DNA of 46,619 nucleotides from Candidatus Lambdaproteobacteria bacterium RIFOXYD2_FULL_50_16 (GCA_001783695.1 MFNE01000022.1:1-46619), one strand, 5' to 3'; positions 8,578-17,970 are shown, numbered from the stretch's first letter. Translations and numbers: made by a program. Notes: generated from the sequence alone by a model not told the origin.

Positions 8578-9379
8578 ACTGCCCGAGGTGGAGACCCTCC
8601 GCCGGGAACTTAGTCAGGCGTTAGTGGGCTTTTGTATTAAAAAGGTCACCGTTAATCGCGCCAGCGTGGTCAAGGGGGCACCAGACAGTCTAAAGGCTTT
8701 AAATGGCCGCGCTTTTGGTCCAGTATTAAGGCGGGCGAAATACCTTCTGTTTACCTTTGGAGAAGGCCCCACCTTGCTGGCTCACTTAGGGATGAGTGGC
8801 AAGTTTATTGTCGATCAAAACCAAACCCACCAAGGGCCCCACGACCGAGTGGTATTTGATCTGGACCAGGGCAGACGGCTGATCTTTTGCGAGATGCGCT
8901 GTTTTGGGTTTTTAGAACTGGCCGAAAAGGTTGAGCGCCACCCTCGCTTAAGCAAACTGGGCAAAGACCCATTAGAAACCCTCAATCCAAATTGGCTCAA
9001 AGCCCAGTGGCAAGGGCGCAAAAAACCGGTGAAGTCACTTCTACTCGACCAAAACATCCTGGCCGGGATTGGGAACATCTACGCCAGCGAGATCCTCTTC
9101 GCCGCCCAAATCCACCCCCAAACCCCTGGCGGGGATTTGGGCTTAAAACAACTTTCTCGCCTGTTAAAAGAAACTAAACGGATTTTAGAGCTGGCCTTGG
9201 TTCATAACGGCACCAGCATCTCTGACTACCGCCGGGTGGACGATAAAACCGGTGAATTCCAGGACTTTTTGCAGGTTTACGGCCAAGCGGAGGCCCCCTG
9301 CCCGGTTTGTGGGGCACCCATACAAAGGTTAGTGCAATCAGGTCGTAGCAGCTTTTTTTGTGGGCATTGCCAAAAATGA
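8570..9379 (+). CDS. mutM: Formamidopyrimidine-DNA glycosylase
   Basis: 269-aa base-excision repair enzyme that removes 8-oxoguanine and formamidopyrimidines and nicks the abasic site. The N-terminal PELPEVETLRREL carries the catalytic Pro and Glu, MSGKF the beta-hairpin Lys, and GIGNIYASEILF the helix-two-turn-helix. A zinc finger with Cys at 244, 247, 264 and 267 closes the protein. The stop overlaps the recQ ATG (ATGA), so two DNA-repair genes are coupled. Confidence 0.96.
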   Translation: MPELPEVETLRRELSQALVGFCIKKVTVNRASVVKGAPDSLKALNGRAFGPVLRRAKYLLFTFGEGPTLLAHLGMSGKFIVDQNQTHQGPHDRVVFDLDQGRRLIFCEMRCFGFLELAEKVERHPRLSKLGKDPLETLNPNWLKAQWQGRKKPVKSLLLDQNILAGIGNIYASEILFAAQIHPQTPGGDLGLKQLSRLLKETKRILELALVHNGTSISDYRRVDDKTGEFQDFLQVYGQAEAPCPVCGAPIQRLVQSGRSSFFCGHCQK

Positions 9380-11193
9380 ATGAGTCCATTGGGCTGTTAA
9401 ACAAGGTTTTTGGGTTCGAAGGCTTTCGCGGGGAGCAAGAGGCGATTTGTAGCCAGATTTTAGGTGGCGGCGACGCCTTGGTGTTGATGCCAACAGGGGG
9501 CGGAAAATCCCTTTGTTATCAATTGCCCGCGCTGTTACTGCCGGGCACGGCCTTGGTGGTTTCACCCTTGATTGCTTTAATGAAGGATCAAGTCGAATCT
9601 TTGCGGGAGCTTGGGGTGCAGGCGGGATTTTTAAACAGCAGCCAAAGCCCCGCCGAGGCCCGTGAGGTGGAAGCCAAACTTTTAAGGGGAGAGCTTAAAC
9701 TCCTCTATGTTGCCCCCGAGCGGCTTAATACCGACAGCTTTTACCACCTTTTGCGGCGTTTTCAGGTAAGTTTATTTGCGGTGGACGAAGCGCACTGTGT
9801 CTCCAAATGGGGCCACGACTTCCGCCCTGAATATTTACAGTTAGCCAGACTTTTTGGCTATTTCCCCAATATCCCCAAAATCGCCCTGACCGCTACGGCA
9901 GATCAAGCGACCAAAGAGGAAATCATCCAACGATTGGGGCTAGAGAGGGCTCAGGTCTTTATTTCTAGCTTCGACCGACCCAATCTTTTTTACCGCATTG
10001 CCCACAAACAGGATGGCCGCCGCCAACTATTAGCCTTTATTCAAAGCAAACATGCAGGCGAAGCAGGGATTGTTTATTGTTTGAGCCGAAAAAAGGTGGA
10101 GGACACCGCCAAGTGGCTCTGTACCCAGGGGATCAAGGCACTTCCCTACCACGCAGGGCTGGCGCCAGAGCAGCGGGCCAGGAATCAAGAGGTGTTTATT
10201 AAAAAAGAGGGCCTAGTGATGGTGGCTACCATCGCTTTTGGGATGGGTATCGATAAGCCAGATATTAGGTTTGTGGTACACATGGACCTCCCTAAAAACC
10301 TAGAGGCCTATTATCAAGAAACAGGCCGCGCCGGGCGCGATGGCCTCAAGGCAGACCTGTTCCTACTCTACAATCTAGCCGATTTAATCACCCACCGCAA
10401 ATTTGCCAATAACCCAGACCTCCCCCCCGAAGTGGCGGTCCATGAAGAGGCGCGGCGGGTTTGGTTTTTAAGTTTTTTAGAGTCGATTCGGTGCCGCCGG
10501 GAATCAATCCTCGAATATTTTGGCGAGAAATACCAAGGCCCTTGCGGGGCTTGTGACAACTGCCTAGACCGGCCCCAACAAAAAGAAGGCACCTTGCTGG
10601 CTCAACAGGCGTTGTCTAACATTTATCGCACGGGCCAACGTTATGGAGTAGGCCATTTGGTGCAGGTGTTAATGGGGGCCTCCAGTCCAAAAATAAAACA
10701 ATTAGGCCATGATCAACTTAGCACCTACGGGTTGGGCCGAAGTGCCAGCGAGGAAGATTGGAAGGGGGTTTACCGGCAGTTGATGGCCCAAGGGTTGGTC
10801 AAGGTGGACCCCGAAGGAGGAGGCTTATTTTTAAGTGACCTCGCCCGACCTGTGCTCAAGGGACAAGCCCCGGTTTTTCTGCGCGAGGACGCGGTTTCTT
10901 TCCAGCGCTTAGCCAAGACCAGCAGCCGTCCAACTCGCCCGGTTGCCGCCGAATTCAGTCGGTCCGATTCGAAGGACCTATTCGAACGCTTGCGCCAGCT
11001 TCGCCGTGAACTAGCCAGCGAGCGCGACCTGCCCCCCTATATGATTTTTAACGACAAAAGCCTTTGGGAAATGGCTGAAGTCCGGCCACAAAGCCTGATT
11101 GCCTTAGGCCATCTCTATGGGGTAGGGGAGGTCAAGTTAGAGCATTATGGCGATGATTTTTTAAGGGTTATTAGGGATTTTGAGGCGGGTTAG
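9376..11193 (+). CDS. recQ: ATP-dependent DNA helicase RecQ
   Basis: 605-aa superfamily 2 helicase acting 3' to 5' in recombination and fork repair. Walker A is TGGGKS (Lys ~44) and the Walker B box is DEAHC. Motif VI is QETGRAGRDG, the RQC zinc ligands include CRRESIL and CGACDNC, and an HRDC-like segment lies at the C-terminus. The ATG at 9376 overlaps the mutM stop; the reading frame is open a little further upstream but without reason to prefer it. The 3' end overlaps the convergent permease gene by 23 bases, so both genes use the same DNA for their last codons. Confidence 0.95.
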   Translation: MNESIGLLNKVFGFEGFRGEQEAICSQILGGGDALVLMPTGGGKSLCYQLPALLLPGTALVVSPLIALMKDQVESLRELGVQAGFLNSSQSPAEAREVEAKLLRGELKLLYVAPERLNTDSFYHLLRRFQVSLFAVDEAHCVSKWGHDFRPEYLQLARLFGYFPNIPKIALTATADQATKEEIIQRLGLERAQVFISSFDRPNLFYRIAHKQDGRRQLLAFIQSKHAGEAGIVYCLSRKKVEDTAKWLCTQGIKALPYHAGLAPEQRARNQEVFIKKEGLVMVATIAFGMGIDKPDIRFVVHMDLPKNLEAYYQETGRAGRDGLKADLFLLYNLADLITHRKFANNPDLPPEVAVHEEARRVWFLSFLESIRCRRESILEYFGEKYQGPCGACDNCLDRPQQKEGTLLAQQALSNIYRTGQRYGVGHLVQVLMGASSPKIKQLGHDQLSTYGLGRSASEEDWKGVYRQLMAQGLVKVDPEGGGLFLSDLARPVLKGQAPVFLREDAVSFQRLAKTSSRPTRPVAAEFSRSDSKDLFERLRQLRRELASERDLPPYMIFNDKSLWEMAEVRPQSLIALGHLYGVGEVKLEHYGDDFLRVIRDFEAG

Positions 11194-11944
11194 CCCTATC
11201 CTTGCCCAGGTCTGAGATCAGTGACTTTAAAAACAGCGACTTCGCCCAGCCCAAAAGGGGAAGGATCATAAAAAGACCAATCCCCAAATTTTGCCAATAA
11301 GCCAGTTCCTCGGCCCAAGCGGACCAAAAGGCTTTCGCCAGCCAGTATGGCGGGAAGACTAGGCCAATGAGGTTCCCATAAGGCGGGGTGAGGAAATAGG
11401 CCAAAATCGGCAGTCCGCCTAAGATCTGAAGCAGCCGCGCCAAGGCCATGGCCCCCTCACGGTTGGCAGAAAAAGAAAATAACAAGAGACAAAGCAGCGG
11501 GGTTTGCAGGCTCGCCGCCAAGGCCATCCAGAGGATTGGGGCTAGGTCTAAAGGCTCATGAGGGGCAATTAAGAGGCAACCCAGAATTGTAAGATAAGAG
11601 AGGAGCGCGGGCACCCAAAGCCGGTAGGCCAGATAAGCCCTTTTAGGCAAGGGCAGCGCCAAAAGAGCGCAGAGCCCCGATTGCCGCTCTTCTAAAAGCA
11701 ACTCAGCAGCCCATAATCCTAAGCTTAAAGGGGCAAGCCACAAAAAAAGGAAACCCAAAATCAAGGGGTAATGCGCGACAAGATCAAAATCGTCTTTAAG
11801 CCAAAAACTCAAACGAGGAAGTAACATCCGCGCCATTAAGGCGTTGAGCCAAGGGGTCAGTAAGAGCAGGCCAAGGCGCGAGTCCCGGCGGCTTCTAAGC
11901 CCATCACCTTTTATTAATTGCCAAAGAGGCTTAAGCCCTTCCAT
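11171..11944 (-). CDS. ABC-2-like permease subunit B
   Basis: 257-aa protein with about six hydrophobic helices, such as LILGFLFLWLAPLSLGLW, ALLSYLTILGCLLI and LGIGLFMILPLLGW. The LLLEERQSGLCALLALPLPKRAYLAYR segment after the second helix is the EExxG-type cytoplasmic loop seen in ABC-2 exporters, which contacts the ATPase. It overlaps the upstream permease by 14 bases. The frame has GTG-ATG at its start, and the ATG at 11944 is chosen. It is the last gene of the kinase/ABC operon. The substrate is unknown. Confidence 0.65.
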   Translation of the reverse strand: MEGLKPLWQLIKGDGLRSRRDSRLGLLLLTPWLNALMARMLLPRLSFWLKDDFDLVAHYPLILGFLFLWLAPLSLGLWAAELLLEERQSGLCALLALPLPKRAYLAYRLWVPALLSYLTILGCLLIAPHEPLDLAPILWMALAASLQTPLLCLLLFSFSANREGAMALARLLQILGGLPILAYFLTPPYGNLIGLVFPPYWLAKAFWSAWAEELAYWQNLGIGLFMILPLLGWAKSLFLKSLISDLGKDRANPPQNP

Positions 11945-12596
11945 CACTCCTCAAGGCTTGAGCCGCCATCCAGTAAGCAAAAAAAGCCCACCCGAAAGAC
12001 AATAGCCACCCCTCGGTCCGATCAGGCCACAACATAAGGCTTAGCGGACCGTAACCGGGCAAGAGACGAAGGAACCAAATTGGCCAACCGGCCAGCAGAC
12101 CCATCCCTGGGAGTTGGTATAAAAATACCAAACCTAAAGCCGGAAAAATAAAATCGCCCATGGCAGGCCGCTTTAATGCGAAATAGAGCCCCCAACCGGT
12201 TTGGGCGAACCCGAGTAGGATCAGGCCAGGCAAGTGGAAAAGTGCTTGAACCCCCAGTGCCCCAATCCCTGAAGCTAGACCAAAACCAATAAAGACCAGG
12301 GCAGCACTAAAAAATTTGCCTGCTAAATATTCCTTGGTTTTAAGCGGGGAGGCCTTTAGGAGTCCCCAAGCCCCTTCGCGGCGTTCAAGCCATAACAAAG
12401 TGGCGCTCAAAAAAAGTCCGGTTCCACCAATGCCGGTGACCAACCCCAAGGGTAAAGCTAAAGCCCTTTGTTCAGGTGAAAAAAAAGCTCTTACCAAGAG
12501 CCCCGCCATTAGCCCTAATCCCAAGGCCAGGGGGGCAAAGCGGTAGCGGAACATCAATAGTAATTCGAGCCTAGTTTGCGTCCAAACCCGTCCCAT
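11931..12596 (-). CDS. ABC-2-like permease subunit A
   Basis: 221-aa protein with about six hydrophobic helices, among them FAPLALGLGLMAGLLVRAFF and ALVFIGFGLASGIGALGV. It carries the loop ERREGAWGLLKASPLKTKEYLAGK, which matches the ERExGt.e.L...P....y...K pattern of ABC-2 exporters. It probably pairs with the second permease to form a heterodimeric membrane domain. The gap to the ATPase gene is 31 bases. Confidence 0.65.
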   Translation of the reverse strand: MGRVWTQTRLELLLMFRYRFAPLALGLGLMAGLLVRAFFSPEQRALALPLGLVTGIGGTGLFLSATLLWLERREGAWGLLKASPLKTKEYLAGKFFSAALVFIGFGLASGIGALGVQALFHLPGLILLGFAQTGWGLYFALKRPAMGDFIFPALGLVFLYQLPGMGLLAGWPIWFLRLLPGYGPLSLMLWPDRTEGWLLSFGWAFFAYWMAAQALRSDGRA

Positions 12597-12627
12597 TAGC
12601 CTTCCCCATTATAAATAATCTCGCGCC

Positions 12628-13470
12628 TCAAAGCGGCCTCCCCGTGAACTCCCGGTAAGCTTGGGCGAGGTCGGCGTTTTGGGTGTAGAGCGCTTTGGGG
12701 CCTAAAGCAAGTAGGCGTTGGAATTCAGGGTTTTGGTCCAGACCTAAAAGTGGGAATCGGGCCTCCCGAAGCTCGCCTTTTTCCTCCCATTCTAGGACCA
12801 GCGGGTTTTCTTGGCGGTTTTTTAGCAGTTGCAAAATATTTCCTTGAGCCAATATCTTCCCCCCTGCCATAAAGCCCACTTGGTCGGCGAGATGGGCTGT
12901 AAAGTCAATTGAGTCCGCAGTAAAAAACAGGGTTTTGCCGGCCTCTTTTTCCGTTTTTAGGAGGCGCTCAATTTGCAAAACCCAATCGGGCTCCAGCCCT
13001 TGGCCGGGCTGGTCTAAGAGCAAGATCGAGGGGTTGTGTAGGAGTGCCCTGGCTAAACTTAACCGGCGGGCTTCACCTTGGGAAAGCTGGCCTGCTGGCT
13101 GGTCTCTCAACGACCTTAAACCCAATTGGTCTAATAATTCGTCGATCGGGCGACAGGGACCTTGGTAAAAACCTTTAAAATACTGCAAATTTTCAAAGAC
13201 ACTAAGCCGCAAATAATGCCCTTCGCTTAAGAGACCCAGACTTTCATAAATCCCTTGATCCGCCGTTTCCAGAGGTTGGGTGCCCAACTGAATTTGACCT
13301 TGATAACCCCTTAGAAGCCCAGCTAAAACCTGAACCAAAGTGGTTTTGCCAGCGCCTTTAGGGCCTAAAAGCACAAACGCCTCTCCTGTTTTAATATCCA
13401 AGTCGATTTGATCGATGGCTGGGCTGGCTTGATGGCTAAAAGAAAAACGCAGGCCTTTGGTTTTTATCAT
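12628..13470 (-). CDS. ABC transporter ATP-binding protein lacking the catalytic Glu and switch His
   Basis: 280-aa nucleotide-binding domain. Walker A is GPKGAGKTT (36-44), the signature is LSQGE (129-133) and Walker B is ILLLDQP (149-155). The residue after the Walker B Asp is Gln154, where the family has the catalytic Glu. The segment that should hold the switch His reads FFTADSIDF, with Ala185 at the His position. The Q-loop Gln is also not evident (LLSEGHYLRLSVFENL). The C-terminal ~65 residues form a regulatory tail seen in CcmA/DrrA-like subunits. It starts one base after the kinase stop codon. ATP binding is plausible; hydrolysis looks impaired (inference). Confidence 0.85.
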   Translation of the reverse strand: MIKTKGLRFSFSHQASPAIDQIDLDIKTGEAFVLLGPKGAGKTTLVQVLAGLLRGYQGQIQLGTQPLETADQGIYESLGLLSEGHYLRLSVFENLQYFKGFYQGPCRPIDELLDQLGLRSLRDQPAGQLSQGEARRLSLARALLHNPSILLLDQPGQGLEPDWVLQIERLLKTEKEAGKTLFFTADSIDFTAHLADQVGFMAGGKILAQGNILQLLKNRQENPLVLEWEEKGELREARFPLLGLDQNPEFQRLLALGPKALYTQNADLAQAYREFTGRPL

Positions 13471-13471
13471 C

Positions 13472-16400
13472 TTAATCTAAGCTGGTTTGGATGATTTTTA
13501 AGCTTTTTAAGGCGGCCTCAAAATCGAAGTTATCGATTTGCTCGAACATTTCCTTGGCCACAAAGGCCGAAGGGTGCGGGCCTAAAAGTCGCTCTAACTC
13601 CTGAGCCAAGCGCTCTGCGTGAATCGCCTCGCCACGACCGATAGCCGGTTCTAACTCAACCATTTTTGCCCGTGCCTCCTCCAGATATATCTCCCCCGTG
13701 GGTGCGCTGACAGGCTGGAATTGCTCCAGTGTTTTAGACAATTTTTCAATCGAATCGAGTACTTCCTTTAAGGACAAAAGACAGGCTGGGCCTGCTAATA
13801 AAATCCCCTCGTGGTCTAGTTCTTTGGCGCGGTTTTCTAACTCTTCTGCAGTTTTGGCCAAACCCTCGGCAGAGATGTTTCCCGCAGTGCCCCTTATTTT
13901 GTGGCCAAGAGCAGCGATTTTGGAGAACTCAACTGAACCTATTAATTGTTCGAGTGCCTTGGCCGTTTCTAGGTTTTGCCGGCGGAAGTCTTTGAGGGCG
14001 TCCAGATAGGCCCGCTGCGAATCGCCCCACCGGCAAAGCCCTTTGGCCAATTCGATTCCTGGGACTTCTATAGACCCTAAATCGGTTTCGCTTTCACTGG
14101 GTTTCGCCTGAACCTCGGGCAGCTGGCCTAATAAGTTGCTGATTAAAGGGAAAAGCCGATTAAAATCCACCGGTTTGGCAACTAAGCCGTCCATTCCTGA
14201 TTCAAACACCGCCCCTCTGGCTAATTCTTGATCAGTGCCGGAGATGGCTAAAATCGGGGTGCGTTTGAGATGTTGCTCCTCCTCAAACCGGCGCAGGGCC
14301 AAAGCGGTCTCAAATCCGTTTAAGCCAGGGAGTTGCAAATCCAATAAAATCAGATCATAAGACCGGTTGTTCACCCGCTCTAAAGCCTCTTCCCCAGAGA
14401 CCGCCAAGGAGACCTGGATCATCTTTTCTTTTAACCGGGTTTCCAACAAGAGGCGGTTGGTCGAGTCGTCATCGACCACTAAAACCTTGGCACTGCGTCC
14501 GAAACTTAAGGTTTTCGAATCCGCCAAAGTGACGGGCTCTTCGCTTTGGATCAGGCCTAAGCGACGAGCGGCGTCCATGATTCGTTCTTTAAGTTCCTCG
14601 CGTTTGACCGGTTTAAATAAAAACAAGGGCTCACCCAATTCGATCAGGGCTTTTTGGTATTGGGGGGTAAAAAAGGAAAATAGGAAGACAATCGGGGTTT
14701 TTTTATAGGCTAAATTTTCCTTTATTTGACGAGCCAAGGTGATGCCGTCGATATCAGGCATTTGCACGTCCATAATAATCAACTCAAACGGCCTCGCCTT
14801 GGCCCGCTCGATCTGGTACAGCGCCTCTTTAGGCCCTTGGGCCAACCTAGGATTGAGCCCCCAACTGGTTAGAATCGACTGGAAGTTTTCCAGATTTGTC
14901 GGGTTGTCGTCGATCACTAACACCTGTTTAAGTGGAAGCCCCTGCAAGGTTTTAGAGCGCTCATCTGGTTGATTTTTAGGCAATTTTAAGATGAGATTAA
15001 AATAAAAAGTGGTTCCTTGGCCCAAAGTGGAATCCACCCTAATCTTGCCCCCCATTAACTCAACAAGCTGTTTGGCGATGGTAGTACCCAGACCGGTCCC
15101 GCCGTATTTACGGGTGGTCGAGTCGTCGGTCTGAGTGAAGGATTCAAATATTTTGTCGATCCGGTCTGCCGGAATACCAATGCCCGTGTCTTTGACCGAA
15201 AAAGCGAGGGTAATCTCTTGTTCGCTCCGTTCCTTTTGACTGAGCTGGATTACGACCGAGCCGGTTTCGGTAAATTTGATAGCGTTACCGATCAGGTTGA
15301 CCAAAATCTGCCTTAGTCTAGTGGGGTCTCCCATTACAAAAGCGGGTACCTGGGGCTCTATCTTTAAAATAAAATCGAGCCCTTTTTTTTGCGCATCTAG
15401 GCTAAGGGTCTCCATGCACTCTTCTAGGAGTTGCTCTAAATCAAAACCAATCACTTCTAGGGTAAGGTGGTCGCCTTCCATCTTGGAAAGGTCAAGAATA
15501 TCGTTAAGAAGTTTTAACAAAGACTTAGCCCCGCCATTGGCGGCTTTGATGTAGCGTCTTTGGTTCTGGTTTAGATTGGTTTCTAAAGCTAGTTCCGTCA
15601 TCCCCAAGATCCCGTTCATCGGGGTGCGGATTTCATGAGAGATGTTAGCTAAAAAGGAGGATTTCAAGCGGTTGGCTACCTGTGCCTCTTCCTTGGCCCG
15701 GATTAATTTGGCCTCCATTTTTTTTTGTTCGGTAATGTCTCGAATTAGCCCGGTATAAATGGTTTCTGAGCGGTAGAGGGTCTCGGAGATGGAGATATAG
15801 GCTGGATGAAGCCCCTGGTCCTTGTGTAATACACTTACCTCTTGGCCTTTGCCTACCTTGGACTTGATCACCTGCTCCATGTATTTATCCAGACTTTCAA
15901 GCGCCTCTTCGGTCCCTGGCAGTAGATTAGAGATATTAAGCCCCAAGGCCTCTTCTTCGGTATATCCAAAAATATCTTCTGCCGCTCGGTTAAAAGATTG
16001 GATCAAACCTCGATGGTTAAAGGTAATAATCCCATCTACCGCCGAATCCACAATCGCAAGATGACGACCATAGGATTCGACTAGGCTGTTTTTCATGCGG
16101 TTAAAGGTGATGGTCAGATCCCCTAATTCATCATTGGTTTCCACTGGAATATCTTGGCCTAAGTCCCCGGCGGCAAAGGCGTGACTGGCGTGGGCTAGGT
16201 GGTGAATGGGGCGCGTGATAGCAGCGGATTTTTTAGCCGAAAACCAAAGAGCACTAATGATCATTATTAAAACTAGTAGCAGATTAACCCCCATCGAAAC
16301 CGTCGCAATTAAGGTGGCTTGATTGGCGTCGCCAGCAATCTCACCACCCAAGATTTCGTCGAGTTCTAAAATCGCTTGGGTGACCCTGGCTTGCAAGGGC

Positions 16401-17203
16401 ATCATCTGGGTGCTCTGCAAATAGAGCGAGCGGTTCCAGTCGGGCGCTTGTCGAGCTTGGAAAACCTCATGGCAGACGCTCTGGTATCGCAGGAGTCCCG
16501 CATTAAATCCACTAAGGGCAGGCGCCATCAGCGGAGAAGCCTCCTTTTGGGCTTCGGCTAATAGTTGGTTTACTTGAGCGAAATCCTCATCTAGCACTTG
16601 GGCCTCGCCGCCTTCATCTAAATAGCTCAACACCCGCAGATTGATTTTTTCAAGGTCTTCACCAAGCCGTCTGATTGATTTTTTAAATCCCCCTCCCCCG
16701 GTTCTCGTTAACCGTTCGGCTGCCTCGGACAAGTCCCGGTAGAGGGGCATGCCAGACTGGTTATAGAGTAACCGGGCTGGTTGCTCTTCAGGGGTGTGGG
16801 CCAGGGATTCAATTTGGGCTTGAATACTGTGAAGTTCGGCCAAAAGATCAATTAGCTGGTCCAGGTGCCGGTTAATTTCGGTCTCATCCTGGGTGGTCAG
16901 ATCTTTGAGATTTTTGTAGCTAGGATAGACAAATTCCTTCCAAACCTGATTGCGTAGAACCCGCGACTCTTGGCTGGGCAGGGTTATGTAGTTAAGAAGA
17001 ATAGTGGCACTTTGGTAAACCCCACGGTCAATATGGTCTAGCGCCTCCATTCGAGGCTGGCTGATCAAAGCCAATTTATGGGTCGAAGAACGTAGCCATA
17101 AAGTCGTAAAAAAAGCGACCAACAAAAGCAACACGCCAATGGCGGCGAGGCTTAGGTGGCTTATGAGCATTTGTTGTTTTAAACTGCTGCGCTTCGCTTT
17201 CAT
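13472..17203 (-). CDS. Hybrid sensor histidine kinase (TM-sensor-TM-HAMP-PAS-HisKA-HATPase-REC-REC-Hpt)
   Basis: 1243-aa inner-membrane kinase. A TM helix near residues 10-33 is followed by a mostly helical periplasmic sensor and a second TM at about 300-320, then HAMP and a PAS domain starting near 383. The phospho-acceptor His is ~523 (SHEIRTPMNG), with an ATPase domain behind it (VKDTGIGIP, GTGLGTTIAKQLV). Receiver 1 has Asp ~812 (MDVQMPD), receiver 2 Asp ~955 (LDLQLPG), and the C-terminal Hpt His is ~1101 (LGHKIRGTAGN). This is the BarA/TorS-type four-step phosphorelay layout; its final response regulator is not in the window. It is the first gene of the ABC operon, one base from the ATPase gene. 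Confidence 0.95.
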   Translation of the reverse strand: MKAKRSSLKQQMLISHLSLAAIGVLLLLVAFFTTLWLRSSTHKLALISQPRMEALDHIDRGVYQSATILLNYITLPSQESRVLRNQVWKEFVYPSYKNLKDLTTQDETEINRHLDQLIDLLAELHSIQAQIESLAHTPEEQPARLLYNQSGMPLYRDLSEAAERLTRTGGGGFKKSIRRLGEDLEKINLRVLSYLDEGGEAQVLDEDFAQVNQLLAEAQKEASPLMAPALSGFNAGLLRYQSVCHEVFQARQAPDWNRSLYLQSTQMMPLQARVTQAILELDEILGGEIAGDANQATLIATVSMGVNLLLVLIMIISALWFSAKKSAAITRPIHHLAHASHAFAAGDLGQDIPVETNDELGDLTITFNRMKNSLVESYGRHLAIVDSAVDGIITFNHRGLIQSFNRAAEDIFGYTEEEALGLNISNLLPGTEEALESLDKYMEQVIKSKVGKGQEVSVLHKDQGLHPAYISISETLYRSETIYTGLIRDITEQKKMEAKLIRAKEEAQVANRLKSSFLANISHEIRTPMNGILGMTELALETNLNQNQRRYIKAANGGAKSLLKLLNDILDLSKMEGDHLTLEVIGFDLEQLLEECMETLSLDAQKKGLDFILKIEPQVPAFVMGDPTRLRQILVNLIGNAIKFTETGSVVIQLSQKERSEQEITLAFSVKDTGIGIPADRIDKIFESFTQTDDSTTRKYGGTGLGTTIAKQLVELMGGKIRVDSTLGQGTTFYFNLILKLPKNQPDERSKTLQGLPLKQVLVIDDNPTNLENFQSILTSWGLNPRLAQGPKEALYQIERAKARPFELIIMDVQMPDIDGITLARQIKENLAYKKTPIVFLFSFFTPQYQKALIELGEPLFLFKPVKREELKERIMDAARRLGLIQSEEPVTLADSKTLSFGRSAKVLVVDDDSTNRLLLETRLKEKMIQVSLAVSGEEALERVNNRSYDLILLDLQLPGLNGFETALALRRFEEEQHLKRTPILAISGTDQELARGAVFESGMDGLVAKPVDFNRLFPLISNLLGQLPEVQAKPSESETDLGSIEVPGIELAKGLCRWGDSQRAYLDALKDFRRQNLETAKALEQLIGSVEFSKIAALGHKIRGTAGNISAEGLAKTAEELENRAKELDHEGILLAGPACLLSLKEVLDSIEKLSKTLEQFQPVSAPTGEIYLEEARAKMVELEPAIGRGEAIHAERLAQELERLLGPHPSAFVAKEMFEQIDNFDFEAALKSLKIIQTSLD

Positions 17204-17304
17204 CTAAAATCCAAGTCTGGTTAGCAAAGCCAGCTTACCCCAAGCAAATGGCCTTGCCTAGCGGGGCACTTGACAATTATGGAGCAAAAAAGCCTGGATT
17301 ACCG

Positions 17305-17970
17305 ATGAAAAACAAACAAGAATACTTTGCCAGTTTAAAAGCCTTATCCGAAAAAGGGATCAACCGGGTTGGGGTCTTGGACCCGGCGGACTATCCTGGT
17401 TTTGCTCAACTAGGAAGCGGGCGCTTGGTGCTTTTGATGATGGGTGGTTCCAGGTTTTGGGAATGGGCGTTGGCCCATTGGCCCAACACGCCCGATCCGC
17501 TGGATCAACTTTCAAAGCAAATAGTTCAACAATGGACCCAAGGTCTAGCATTAGAGGGGGTACATCTACTTTATCCAAGCGGGCTATGGCCTTTGGGGGA
17601 TTTATTGCCAGCTTTAGGTATAAGCCCCAGTCCGTTAGGGATCGGGATCGACCCAGAATGGGGCCTTTGGAACGCCCTGCGAGCCGTGATCTTTACCCAG
17701 TCTTTGTTGCCCCTAAGTCCGCCAATCCAGGCGGTTCCCCCTTGCCAAACCTGTCATTCCCGCCCTTGTTTGGCCGCTTGCGGCGCCCAGGCCGTGCAAT
17801 GGCCAGGGCCTTTTGACGGGCAAAGATGTCGAGCTTTTCGATTGGCTAAAGGTTCGCCCTGCGCCCAAGACTGCCCGGCTAGGCGGGCCTGCCCCCTGGG
17901 CAAGCCCTACCCAGACGAGCAAATCGCCTACCACACTTTAAAAAGTTTGGAGATGATTAAAGGAAGTTAA
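17305..17970 (+). CDS. Double-cluster ferredoxin-like iron-sulfur protein
   Basis: 221-aa protein. The N-terminal ~150 residues form a globular domain containing NTPDPLDQLSKQIV and SPLGIGIDPEWGLWNALR. The C-terminal part carries cysteines arranged CQTCHSRPCLAAC and later C-x-x-DCPARRAC, enough for two 4Fe-4S clusters. From memory this resembles the uncharacterised ferredoxin-annotated proteins of alphaproteobacteria, whose sequence also has PDPLD, SPLG...GLW and a CxxCxxxPCLxxCP box; their function is not known to me. The ATG at 17305 is chosen; the frame is open from 17248. It diverges from the kinase operon and converges on the ODP operon. Confidence 0.6.
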   Translation: MKNKQEYFASLKALSEKGINRVGVLDPADYPGFAQLGSGRLVLLMMGGSRFWEWALAHWPNTPDPLDQLSKQIVQQWTQGLALEGVHLLYPSGLWPLGDLLPALGISPSPLGIGIDPEWGLWNALRAVIFTQSLLPLSPPIQAVPPCQTCHSRPCLAACGAQAVQWPGPFDGQRCRAFRLAKGSPCAQDCPARRACPLGKPYPDEQIAYHTLKSLEMIKGS

